From Macrocybe gigantea (lineage: Eukaryota > Basidiomycota > Agaricomycetes > Agaricales > Callistosporiaceae), in assembly GCA_011319805.1 (NCBI GenBank), contig SJRY01000275.1, positions 62,001 through 126,000 on the forward strand: a stretch of 64,000 nt of DNA, read 5' to 3'. The first letter of the stretch is position 1. Every line of letters starts with the position of its first letter. Under the pieces are notes generated by a model. The model saw only the letters and a list, made by a program, of their open reading frames with translations. It had not been told where the DNA came from and did not search any database. Below are positions 33,813 through 44,584 of this stretch, in pieces. The position numbers were made by a program, and so were the translations under genes.

Positions 33813-35033
33813 ATAGTGTACATTACTTTGTACAATTGTTCCTCTCTCTATTTTTGTTGTTTCGGGTTTTACGGAGGCATGAGATACCTACACTACAAGC
33901 ATCATTCGTTTACTTTTGTGATATTTAATATCTGTCAAGTGCAGCTATGTATGAACAACCTCAATTCTTTTGACTGGTGCCACGATGGCAGGTTCTCGAA
34001 CGTCTCGGACATCAGGATACCTGATGGGATCTGCCGTGGTTCAACATCATACTCCGTACTTTGTGATGGGGCCTGTGGTTCGTCTCCCCACGGCAACTTG
34101 ACCACAAGGACAGAACAGAAGTTCAACAGGCGGTGCTCACAAGACGATAAAGCGGGCTTTTTATTCCCACTCACCTCTGCCAGCGCGTCAAGCATGTGGA
34201 AACGTATCTATTGCCCTGGCGGCCTGATCATCAGCTGCGCCATCAAAATGAAGCTCCCCGTCCATTCTGTGCAACATCGTAACCGGCGGCTGTGCTCTGT
34301 TCAAAAAGAGGGAATTGCGATGTGCGAAGAAAATGACGTGCGGAGATGGCTGCGCTACTCGGATGGTATTTTTGGTCAGTCCAGCGAACCTGAGCATCGC
34401 TCATCAACGATTTCTTTTCACGAGTAAACATCCAGAGCGGTCTGATATCGTTCCTCCATACACAAGACTTTTGGTTGGCGGGTAAACGTGAACTTCTGGT
34501 TTATGGTATGTCGGTGTTGACTTTCACCGTCTTCACCATCCTCAGCCGGACATGCCAGAGATTGGTGGCACGGATACTGCCCTCAACAAACGCTACTGAC
34601 ATGTGGCTTCATTGCAAAGTTTCAAGACCGCTTTGGGGCGTAATTTCCCTGACGACTCTTACCCTGATCGACATCTGGCTGATGCAATTGGCTATATAAA
34701 CCCGTATGGAACGTTCTTGGTCATGCCGTTCTGATAAATGCCATCATGTTCATCAGACTTGAGCGCTTGAGCTTTCACGAGTGCATACCTCGACTCCCCT
34801 GACAAAAGTCTGTTAGATTCCGTCCAAGGAGGGCGTGCTTGACAGATGACAGTCTGATCGGTACTTAAATCAGATTGGATTGCAGTCTGGTCTTGCCCCA
34901 CACCAGCCCACTTCCTGCATAGAGGCCGCAGCTTGCAGAGATTAGCCGATTCCTCTCTTCCCGGTGATCGACGACAGCGTCTCGCCCTCGAACGATTAGC
35001 TTTCCCTCTAGAGCTCCTTTACCTGCCTGAAAC
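33813..35033. other. Intergenic region between two 7-TM paralogues
   Basis: 1.2 kb. A 612-nt plus-strand frame at 33816-34427 is open but lacks hydrophobic periodicity, domain or splice signals. The frame at 34475-34699 is hydrophobic but isolated. A decayed third tandem copy cannot be excluded; I see no sequence that proves it. Confidence 0.35.
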
Positions 35034-36376
35034 ATGGCACCTTCTCAGAGGGCCTTGGATTTCGCTGCTGTCTGCGCAGAATCTCTGCTGATCGGTGCTG
35101 TCACTCTTGATGTGCCATCAAATGTCGACTTGGCTCATGCCCTGGTGTAGGAGCCTATGCAGTCTTGACCGCCCTTGTCATATGGCTCATGGTGTGAGTT
35201 GCGGACCCGCTCGTATCCTTGAATCCAGCTGACGAAGAACCCGCCCGGCCAGTTACAAAGGCAAACGGATGCCAACCATGCACATGATCCTTTTCTGCGC
35301 ATCTGTTGTCATGTTTTGCATTTCAATAGTTCACATCTCATTGGTCATGGTTCAAATTGTAACGCAAAAACTCAGCCAAGCGAATGCGAGGACACGAATA
35401 GTTCTCTCAGTGCTCCAGGTATATCCCAGCTCTGTCTGTCTGGTATTGGCGAACTCATTGGGCGTCTATTTTGCAGTTCATGATCGGTGATCTAGTGCTT
35501 GTATGGAGGTGTGTTCACTCAAGTGTGCCGGAACTGCCATCTCTCATCGCTGACTTTTCGGCGCGCAGGGTTTGGGTGGTCTGGGGTCATAATTACTGGG
35601 TTGCTGCTGGCCCTCTGGCCATCATGATTGCCGCCTCAGGTGCGTGTCTCTGGCATACCTCGAGTTTCCTTATTCTCGTGACTAAAGGCACCTAGCCCTA
35701 ACGCTCAATCTCCTTGGCGGACATCAGACGGGGAGCTTTTTCACCGTTGCTCCCACCGCTCTCATCGTCTCGAACACGTCGATCTGCACCCTGCTAATAG
35801 CTGGAAAGATCTGGTATGAATTGATCTTGTCAATTGTATCCCCGTCCATTCAACTCGCATCCTCGCATGTTAGGTATAGTAGATATCAACTTCGCCAGAT
35901 GACTCAAGGGGCTATGTATTCCAAGGGTGGTTTCAGTGGGACGGTGGCTTTATTCATAGAATCAGGAGCTCTATATGCAGGCACACAGGTATGCTCCACG
36001 ACGCTTGCCGCTCATCATGGCTGACATTTTCTTCCGCCGATAGCTTCTTAGTCTCATCCTCGATCATGTTAAAAGTCCTGCCATTCATATAGTGCTTGAC
36101 TTAGAGATACCACTCATTGTAGGAATTTTTTTTCCATTTCATATCTTTTAAAGGTTTTTACGTGTCTTCTAGGGCATCCTACCGACTCTGATCATAGTCT
36201 TGGTTCATTTTCATCTCGTTGGGAACAGCAACGACTCGATACCGACGCGCAGCATTCGATTTGGAGAATCGAACACTCTAAATCTTGGCACGATATCGTC
36301 AGCGACAGTTCAAGAACCTGAAACGTCGTTTCAACAGCCGTTGAAGAACACCAAATCGTCGGAAATAATGGTATAA
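35034..36376 (+). CDS. 7-TM membrane protein, copy 3
   Basis: Closest paralogue of the 32375 gene, unbroken. It starts MAPSQRALDFAAVCAESLLI, then AYAVLTALVIWLMVYKGKR, MPTMHMILFCASVVMFCIS, ANARTRIVLSVLQ, FMIGDLVLVWR, VWVVWGHNYWVAAGPLAIMI, LTLNLLGGHQTGSFFTVAPT, LIVSNTSICTLLIAGKIWY, RYQLRQMTQGAMYSKGGF with GTVALFIESGALYAGTQ, LLSLILDHVKSPAIHIVLDL and GILPTLIIVLVHFHLVGN. The tail is Ser/Thr-rich and ends SSEIMV at the TAA 36374-36376. Conserved charged or aromatic positions shared by the copies are GD in TM4 (IGD-L-WR), W-VWG--YW in TM5 and ESG-LYA in the penultimate segment. Confidence 0.72.
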
Positions 36377-36741
36377 TATTTTGGAGCCGAGATATTGAGA
36401 CGGGCGTGTGGTCTTTCGCTGCGCTGAATTCAGCGCCGAGAGAATATGGGCGCGAACGATGTTCGGAATGCTCCGGGAAGGACCTTGACCCCCTTAATTC
36501 GCGCTTGGAATCCGCGGCTTGGCGTTGTGAATCATACCATAAAGGACAATCATATGGGTTGTGTGTATCTTCGCAGCGCCTGAGAATCACATATTTAATG
36601 GTATTTATTGAAATCATGGCCCGGTTGTCAGTTGGCTTAACCAAGCGTTGATGTTGATGATCGGTCAGAATCTTCCACAGAGAATCATGCTATGATTAAG
36701 TCTTACTGTTCATACATGCCACAATTCCTAAAAACGTTTTC
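36377..36741. other. Convergent spacer
   Basis: Between the 3' ends of the 7-TM copy 3 and P450 A. No feature seen. Confidence 0.4.
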
Positions 36742-38882
36742 TCAGAGGTTGGGCGCATCACTGGGAGGAAGAGGATGCTCGTCGTAGATCGTGCGGATCA
36801 AGGTCTCAGCATCGGCGGAGCGTGGCTTGGCCGAGAAAGGGAATGGTTTGGGGTGACTATCGAATGAGGAAAATTCAAATCAGCACACAAGCTCTCCTCG
36901 AACCGAACGCAGAAGGAATTTCAGACCTGACGGTTCCTGATCCGAATTCCCAAGACACTTCCATGTCGCGTCCGGAAGCATCTTTGGCCTTCTGGAGATC
37001 AAAGACCGAAAGAAACATCGATATTAATAGAAACATATTCGCATTCGCAAGTTCTTTCCCTGGGCATGCTCTGGCAGAGAAGTGGTACACAGGTCATGCG
37101 GGCGATTTAGACTTTTGGACATACCTACGACCGAATCCGTACACGAATGACAGCGGGTCGAGCTGCGACTTTTCTCCGGCGAGGTATCTCTCTGGGTTGA
37201 ACACATGGGGATCAGGATAAATAGCGGGATCATGAGCGATTCTCCTAAAAACGAAGCATCAGAATTTTCTGCAAATGCTTGGCACGAACACTGCACGCCT
37301 AACCATAAGTTAGCCAGCACTATCGAATCTTTGGGAATCAAATAGCCTTTGTAGTAATCGTCTTGTGTGACGCAGTGAGGAATTCCTGGTTTTCGATTTT
37401 AGTCGACTAGTTCTAAAGACGCTGAAGGATGGCAAGACGAACCCATTGGTCCGATAGGGTGGTACCTAAGCATTTCCTTGAGTATCGCATCGATGTAGGG
37501 TAACCGAGGGCGATCATCGGAATTGGGGAGTCGATCGTTTCCAACGACAGTGTCGAGTTCTTTCTGGGCTTTCTTCTGAATGTCTGGATGCAACACCATG
37601 GCAAGCATGAAGGTAGTCAAGGCGGCGGTTGTCTAAGGACGACGGAGAACGTCAAGAATCTAATACATGGTCTGCACTGAGTTACGCACGGTATCCGTTC
37701 CACCTCCGTAGAGAGAGTTCGCTCCCCATGTCATGACGTCCTCTTCGTGTTTGTTCAGGCCTTGACGCAACAGCGAAGACGTGAACGACGGTCGTGCGGT
37801 GCCCGCTTTCTAAAGACAAAACTTGAGCTCTCAGTTGAAAGAAAAAGACGCAAGGGAAGGCCTAACCAACTGACGCCGAACGAAATCCACCGGGCGATAA
37901 GCTTGTTCATAGTTGTGCGCCTTGTATACCGCTCCAACTTTCTTGAAATGTTTACCAGGGAACCATGAGGGTAAGAAGCGCACTAGATCCGCACGAGTTG
38001 AGCGTGCAACGAGCGTAGGAGGCGCAGACGGACATACTCAGCGGAATGTTGTCAATGAGCCATTCTCCCGGCAGGGTAGCCTCGTGGAATTCTTTCGATG
38101 CGTTCTCGACCAGTTGGACAAGCGGATCGGGGGATGCGATGTTGACTGTGTAACCGTGTGAAATCTTGAGGAAGATTGAACCCGCACTCCTGCCGACAGC
38201 GATTAAAAAAACGCGGACGTCGCATTTTCGATTGGACGGCACCTTCGGATATTCTCAATCACTGACGAGGGGTTTTCTAAAACGCGTGCAAGGAAATACC
38301 TCGTCTCGTTTTCCTGGATGTGTCTCAAGGGCTCGATAGCGCTTTTCGTTCCAATGTAGTTTTTGACGTATTTGCGCATCAGTCGGAACCGATCGTCGTA
38401 TTGGGATAGAATCATCTGCTGATTCCAACCAATCCTAGCATTGAAACGCAAGTTAACATCCGTGACAATCGAATTGCAGAAAGCCCTGACTTACATTTCA
38501 CCAGCAAAGGGAAAGACAGGTCTGTTGGAATAAATCGAGGACCTATTTTCAAGGAGGTCCATGGCGGACTCCAGGTCATTAAGAATAATAAGTCGAGTCC
38601 CTAGCACTTGGACAGTGCTAATGGGGCCTATGAAATAATTCAAAATGTAACTGGATCTGGAAGCGGATGCGACATACCATACAAGTCATAATGTTTGGTC
38701 CAGTGCACCCACTCGTATGACTTGGGCATATCAAACATGTTGCCAATGATTGGAAAACCTATAGGACCAGGAGGTAGTTGTGACCATTCTCGCACACGAC
38801 GGACGACGTAGTAAAGGCCTAGGCAGGGAGCGGCAAGAAGAACGAGACTAAAAGCAGGGTGGAGGTTTTGCAAGTCCAGCAT
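36742..38882 (-). CDS. Cytochrome P450 monooxygenase (A)
   Basis: Microsomal haem-thiolate monooxygenase. It starts [20 protein letters not shown], an N-terminal membrane anchor, then the proline hinge [18 protein letters not shown]. About twelve exons join in frame. The I-helix oxygen motif is [13 protein letters not shown], the K-helix is [13 protein letters not shown] (E-x-x-R), the PERF-type motif is [10 protein letters not shown], and the haem loop [20 protein letters not shown] carries the Cys ligand. The tail is [13 protein letters not shown] and the stop is at 36742-36744. It is similar in architecture to the large Agaricomycete P450 expansions often annotated as O-methylsterigmatocystin-oxidoreductase-like; the substrate is unknown. 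No frame break. It lies at the left edge of the UbiA/P450 group. Confidence 0.9.
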
Positions 38883-39363
38883 CGTGAAGTGGACGTCTGC
38901 GGGATGATGGAGGCCCAGTTATCTGCGCGTCATGGATATAGAAATATAGGCTTAAATATCTATCACGGTGTGACCTTGATGATAGTAGAATCTTGATTTT
39001 GTATCAAGGGTCAAACGCCCCAGACCCGCCTTCCTCTCAAGTACAGTTGCCACGAGTAAAATCCGTGGAATCCAGATTTTTTCTTTCCTTTCAGGAAAAA
39101 AGATGTGCACATAATGATGGGCAGGTTGCACTTGGTTACATAATCACCGTGAGCGCAAACCCAGGGTTTGTCGGAAGCGTGCATGCTGTTGGCCATCACA
39201 ACCACGCCATGAACATGCTGACAGAGTGTGCTGATGCTATTGTTTAGCTTGCTGACTGTGTGGGAGTTCGGGCCAGCGCTTAAAGAAGGTCCATAAAGCC
39301 GAACAACATGGCGAATACTTAGTTTGTTGTCGTGCTTCTCATCTCTCTTCGACGAGCTTGACC
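38883..39363. other. Divergent promoter of P450 A and the FAD oxidoreductase
   Basis: 480 bp, no coding signal. The arrangement would allow joint control of the two genes. Confidence 0.45.
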
Positions 39364-40797
39364 ATGAGCAAGAAGAACATTGTCGTCGTTGGTGGTGGTT
39401 CAGCTGGCGCTAACGCTTGCCGAGCGTTGTCCAAGTCTCTCGACTCCTCAAAGTACGAACTGATCCTCATTAACCCCTTGCCCTACCGCATCTGGCTGGT
39501 GGCAACGCTCCGTTTCGCCGTTTCTCCGAACGAGGAACTCCAAAAGAATGCTTTGCTGCCATATGACAAGCTTTTTATCAACGGCAAGGGAAAATTCATT
39601 CAAGGCGTCGTCAAATCTTTTCAAGCCAACAAAGAAGGAGGCAGCGTGACGCTGGAGTCCGGAGAGGAAATACCGCAAGTGTTTTTTTTTTTCGCAACAA
39701 ACTCGAATATAGAATATCAAAAATTGACGAGAATAAATTTCACACAGGTATCATATTCTAGTTCTCGCCCAAGGTTCGAATTGGGTCGGACCCCCTGCCT
39801 TTCCTCGCGACGAAAAGACGGCAAAGGAACATGTTACCTCTTTCCAGGAGAAATTTGTCAAAGCCAAAGACATCGTGCTAGTGGGCGGCGGCGCCGTGGG
39901 TTACGGTATGTTTAGGCTATTCTACAAATAGTAGACCCTTTATTCACGGAAAATTCATTATGCAATAGAACTTGCCGGAGAAATCAAGGATGCCTGGCCG
40001 GTATGTGATAGACGTTTCCTGAAGTTTTTCTTAATTTTTTTTGGGTTCTGACTTTTCGACAGGAGAAAAAAGTCACAATCGTTCACGGTGACAAACATCT
40101 GTTTAACCCGGCGTACCCGGACAAAATGAGGAAAGCGGCAGAGTCTGCCATAAGAGCGCGGGGCGTCGAGGTCATTCTAGATGACTTTGTCGACTATGCC
40201 GAAACAGGCGAAGTTCCGGTGTCACAACCCGATCTGGAAAATCCCTCAAAGACGCCGACTTGGTCGTATGTGCAAAAAAATCTTTATCAACCCGTTTCCA
40301 AAGAAAAAAAAAACATGTCTTGTACAGGTCCAAACACGTGGTCCGAGGCCGAACACCGAATTTGTCGCTGCGTCCCTGGGTGCGGCCGCTCTGAACGAGC
40401 AGGGCTTCGTCCAAGTCCGACCCACCCTTCAGCTGGCGGAACATGACAACATTTTTGCGGCCGGAGACATCATCGACTGGAAGGAGCAAAGACAGGCCGC
40501 CAAGGCTAGCGTCCACGGCGTCCTTGTCGCCGGAAATATCCTCGCTACCCTGAACGGCCAGAAACTCAAACCATACAAAGGCAGCACCGAGATGATCGTT
40601 ATCACCAATGGAAAGGTGGCGCACCTTCTGTTATCTTGGTATTGCTGACGCTGACGTGTCATGTCACTGTCCCGCAGAATGGAGGTTTGGCTTACTTTGA
40701 CATCCTCTGGGGCATCAGTCTCGGAGATTGGTTCGCTAGAATGATAAAGTCCAAGTCGCTTCTTATCCCTTTGTTCAAAGGAGAGCAAGGTTACTAA
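39364..40797 (+). CDS. FAD-dependent oxidoreductase, AIF/AMID (FSP1-like) type, one frame break
   Basis: Pyridine nucleotide-disulphide oxidoreductase fold, related to AMID/FSP1 and type II NADH dehydrogenases, which use NAD(P)H to reduce quinones or other acceptors. Exons: 39364-39680, 39748-39905, 39969-40000, 40063-40265, 40328-40615, 40678-40797. The FAD site is NIVVVGGGSAGANACRAL, a second Rossmann site is DIVLVGGGAVGYELAGEI, and the late FAD motif is NIFAAGDIIDW. Exon 4 is one base short (near 40219, GTTCCGGTGTC); with one base restored, ...TTRSGKSLKDADLVV joins QTRGPRPNTEF. The first donor (GTTTTT inside a T-run) is weak. The C-terminus is SLLIPLFKGEQGY. A quinone-like acceptor would suit the neighbouring UbiA prenyltransferase; that is inference. 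Confidence 0.83.
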
Positions 40798-41121
40798 TCG
40801 CGAGTAATGGTTGATACTATACTTTCGGATCGCTTTTCTTCTAGAACAATTACGGTTTGTCTTACTTCTGCATACCTAGTGTTTTGACTACCTCTTCGAT
40901 ACCCAGCTGTGATGCTTAGTATACTTTTTTTTGGAGCCATTATGGCATGTTACCAGGTTTCCTCCCATCATGAACGACTCTTCGGTCTCCCCATTTCATT
41001 ATTGAGAAGCCGCTGCAGGGCGGCGCTCGACCCGAGTTCAAATCCCCGACCATCAAGGAAGTCCTCAAGGGCATATAAGAAGCTTATCTCGTGCCTCGGA
41101 ATTACGACTGACACAATCAGC
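40798..41121. other. Intergenic region
   Basis: 324 bp between two plus-strand genes. A B-box-like GAGTTCAAATCC near 41034 does not fold into a tRNA. Confidence 0.4.
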
Positions 41122-42170
41122 ATGTCTTTCTCTATCCGCAAGCTCACAGACCCGACAAGTAAGAACAAAAAGATATCTATCAAAAAAACGGCTATCTTAT
41201 CACCCATATTCGGTGTTTCCAGAGGACGAGCTAGACCAGATCGTAAAAGTTTTCAACCTCGCTTTCTCATCAGGTATGGCTAGCTGTTCTCCATCCGTCG
41301 ACGAATGAGCTAGAATGTCCCGAACCTCTTCAAGAGGGCGCTTTCCGTGCCGTGGTCGGACCCGAAAACATTGACAGACTACTCCCGGCCCTCAACACGG
41401 CACAGGCTGTCGCTGGTTCCCTCGCAGGGGAGATCTATGTCGCCGAGGATGAGTCAAATAAAAAGATCATCGGAGCTATCATCTGGTTTGGACCAGGACG
41501 CGAGATGTACGATAGGTACGCCGAACTCGGGTCACCTCTGCAAGCCATTCCGGAGGGCTCTTTGCGGCCCTAGATTATTCATATCACTTGGACTCCAGTG
41601 ACGACCAACGGCAATTGGCCTTGGGTCCTCTGATGGCACAGTTTCCCGACGATGTCAAGGCGTGGTACGTTCAGGTAAGTTTTAGGTATCGTGAGGAGAT
41701 AACTATCACAAGGTCATTATCCTGCTGACGCCATTCTTCTATATCGAACAAAAACAGATAATGCCAACAATGGACGAGTTCAAGAAAAGGGCACTCGGAG
41801 ACAGCGCTCGCACGCAGTGGTATCTCCAAAGGGTTGGGGTTTTGCCAGACCAACAAGGTCGTGGAGTGGGAACGGCCTTGATTGAAGAAGGCCGGAGACA
41901 GGTATGCCGCTGATTTGTTTCATCCTCAGAGAGAAACCTGACATTAGTGCGGTATCAGACGAACGGACTCGGGATCGCTCTGGAGGCCGTGGAGCTAGCC
42001 AATGTACGCTGGTTGATTTCGATATCTAATATAGCAAACGCTGAGTTTTTTTTTTTTTGGCAATGTAGGTCAGCTATTATGAGCACCTTGGGTTCCGGAA
42101 CAAAGGACATGTCGACATCAAAGCCTTGCACGGCAACTTCACTGTAACCGCCATGATATGGCACCCATGA
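41122..42170 (+). CDS. GNAT-family N-acetyltransferase, one frame break
   Basis: Acetyl-CoA-dependent acyltransferase of the GNAT superfamily. Exons: 41122-41158, 41223-41273, 41314-41674, 41758-41901, 41959-42003, 42069-42170. It starts MSFSIRKLTDPTKDELDQIV. The acetyl-CoA P-loop is in VLPDQQGRGVGTALIEEG (Q/R-x-x-G-x-G), followed by TNGLGIALEAVELAN, the SYYEHLGFRNKGHVDI motif and a final FTVTAMIWHP. The frame breaks near 41555 (GGAGGGCTC): upstream is PLQAIPEG, and the next frame continues LFAALDYSYHLDSSDDQRQL. Exons 1-3 total 449 nt, one base short of whole codons. The substrate is unknown. It is convergent with the UbiA gene (178 bp between stops). Confidence 0.82.
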
Positions 42171-42347
42171 GAAATTGAATGGATGGTTTTTTTAGTGTTG
42201 CAGACTTTCTGTATGTACATTCGATGGCAGGACCCATCTTGAAGAGACATTGATACGTACAGACTAGTACAGGTACAAATGTATGGAGATGAAGGACGAT
42301 CGCAAGTCACCCAAGCAATCGGCAGCATTAGGGAGTCGTCTTTCACA

Positions 42348-43773
42348 TTATAACGATGTCAAGTAGTCCGCAAAGGCACCTGCCCAGACGAGAGCGCCAA
42401 AGTGGAATCCATTCCGATGGAACTGGAGATTCGAAAGTTAGATACAGCGGCCGGTCTCTATTCGAATCCTGGCTCACCGCATTCCAGCAGTCCTTTGGGC
42501 TGTCGAGATTCACCGTGTAAAGTTCCCGTGCCATAAAAAGACCGGCGCAGCCAACGCTGATAGCGAAATAGAAAACTCCAAGGCCGTTCATGAATCCAGA
42601 AAAAGTCAGAGACCCTATCAGCATGCCGGCGAAGACCGCGAGGATAGGTTTGATATAAGCGCCGAAAAGCAGCGCTGTGGATTTCACACCGGCCTTAACG
42701 TCATCTCGCTTATCTTGGCAAGCGTAGATGGTATCTAATTCCATATACCAGATCCAAGTTGCCTGGAGGACGCACAAGACGAAACATGAAAAACGCACCA
42801 TACCACATTGTCCAGGCCCAAGCTCCGACTGAGAGAACCATTATGGAAAAGGGTACGGTTTGTTTGAGCGCCAGCCAAGCCATTGGGACACCCACATTCA
42901 TGGCAATGCCTTACGCGGAGAACCACGCTTCAGCCTTCACGGCTCGTGCAAGCCCACATGGAAACGCACCAAGCCATGCTTGAGGCCAGTAGGTGATCCT
43001 CTTCATAAACGGATAGACGCCTGGAAACCCGACAATGGCCAGGACCCCGAATTGAAAACTGACAAGCAGGGTCAAATCGGTGTCTTCATCCCAAAACAGA
43101 AAAAAGGCGCTCACGCCGCCGGGTTAAAGTCCCAGATCATCATCAGCAAAAGGGAAATGTGCATCGCAAGAAAGACGAGCGCGCCAGGCACGCTAATTCT
43201 CCCGTCGGCTATTGGCCGGTGCTTGGTCCTTTCTGAGAGAAGTCGGTCAATGTTCCGTGAAGGGTGGAAGTTCGTTAGAGGGACTTGCCGACTTGTCGAT
43301 CAAATTCGCGGTCCAGGATATCGTTCCAAACACAACCGCCACCTATTTCGTTGGTCAATGGCTGAAGAAAATGGATACATCGCAAGCACCAACTAGGCAT
43401 CACTGTAAGAAACAACGTATGTCAGTCGAATGGGTAACAAACACACCTGTGTAACAGAGACGCTCCAATGAAACCAAGGAATAGGGCGAAAGAATACGTT
43501 GTTAGGTGGAGATGAAAAACACGGGCCGCAGTAGTGAGCGACCATGCTTGAAGACAGACTCAGTTGACAGTCATACAGTCTGGGTTTTGAAATTCACCAT
43601 AAGGCCAGAACAATACCATTGTCCCCGCAAATTTGTGAACGCGACTCAGCTCGACCTTGACAAAGTTATCGTCTATCAACCTATCACCAAAGACTGACAA
43701 TAGCAGAGCACTATACCCATGGCTTCAGTCGGGCGTACATGGTTCTGAAAGCGGAAGTCTGGATGTTCGACAT
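42348..43773 (-). CDS. UbiA-family membrane prenyltransferase
   Basis: Integral membrane aromatic prenyltransferase that joins an isoprenyl diphosphate to an aromatic acceptor (as in COQ2 or fungal meroterpenoid pathways). Exons: 43773-43717, 43655-43598, 43546-43447, 43341-43289, 43232-43115, 43058-42970, 42909-42799, 42762-42478, 42422-42348. It starts MSNIQTSAFRTMYARLKPW, then VELSRVHKFAGTMVLFWPYA. The first Asp-rich motif is VWNDILDREFD, continuing across a GC-AG intron to RTKHRPIADGRIS. The second is YMELDTIYACQDKRDD (D-x-x-Y-x-x-x-D-x-x-x-D). Both Mg-diphosphate motifs are intact and eight to nine hydrophobic spans are visible. At two junctions (43341 and 42799) one extra G must be tolerated. 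There is no obvious mitochondrial presequence, which argues mildly against COQ2. Confidence 0.85.
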
Positions 43774-44584
43774 GGCTGCTTGAGTTCCACAAGTCCAGAA
43801 CGCCACATTGCGGGCTATATATGTTGTCGAGGCCCTGGCAGCTCCGTTTCGGATATCTGCAGTGATGGCGATAAGCTGGCGTAAAGGAAACTTGATCAGG
43901 GGTTTGGTAGGGAGGGATTGCGTCCGCATCGGGGAACCGTCCTGGACACGATTTCCATTCCAAGGTCATATGTTTGAAGGTGCGACAAGCTGGGTGATTG
44001 CCTTACGTCCGGCCAATGGTTAACCATTCAGTCGGTTTCAATCACCCTGCACGAGTAAGCATCGCTGAAAAACCATGCGGCATGCTACGTGAAGAGATTG
44101 TCCATTCTGGATGGGTTACACGTTGTTTGCTTGTGGTTTCGACGGCCGCTTGATCCTGAATTTGAACCATCCACTGGATTCCGGGCGAGGTGCCTGGGGA
44201 TTCTGGAGATTCGGGGATTTGACCGCTGGTCACCTGTATAAGCATCGCAGTGGGAAGAAAACACGACATGGACAGCATGTTACATGAACAGTGCACTTCG
44301 GGGACGGCTCAAACAAGGAATGATATGATCGATCACTGAACGTGAACCCGCGTAAGCGTGGCAATACATTCTGACAATCATCAATCGTTTTGGTCAGCCT
44401 CTCCCAACTCCATCCGCGCGAACCGGTAGCACCTAGAATCAGAGGGGCATTACCCTGCGAATTAAAATAACAACAAAGTTACTTGGATACAAATGTGTGA
44501 CATATCCTGTCGCGTCGAACCTTTTCACGCCGACCTTTATCTGCCGCTTGTGCGCTCATCCTATCACCCATTGCTAGGTCTCAG
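43774..44584. other. Divergent promoter of UbiA and P450 B
   Basis: 811 bp with no convincing gene; minus-strand frames at 43711-43969 and 44042-44296 continue upstream of the UbiA start without domain content. This is the likely shared control region of the prenyltransferase and the P450 pair. Confidence 0.4.

Noticed and set aside
33816..34427. 203-codon plus-strand frame between 7-TM paralogues
   Set aside because: No hydrophobic spans matching the neighbours, no known motif; several stop-free frames overlap here by chance.
41005..41060. B-box-like GAGTTCAAATCC suggesting a tRNA
   Set aside because: No matching acceptor stem, D arm or A box within range on either strand.
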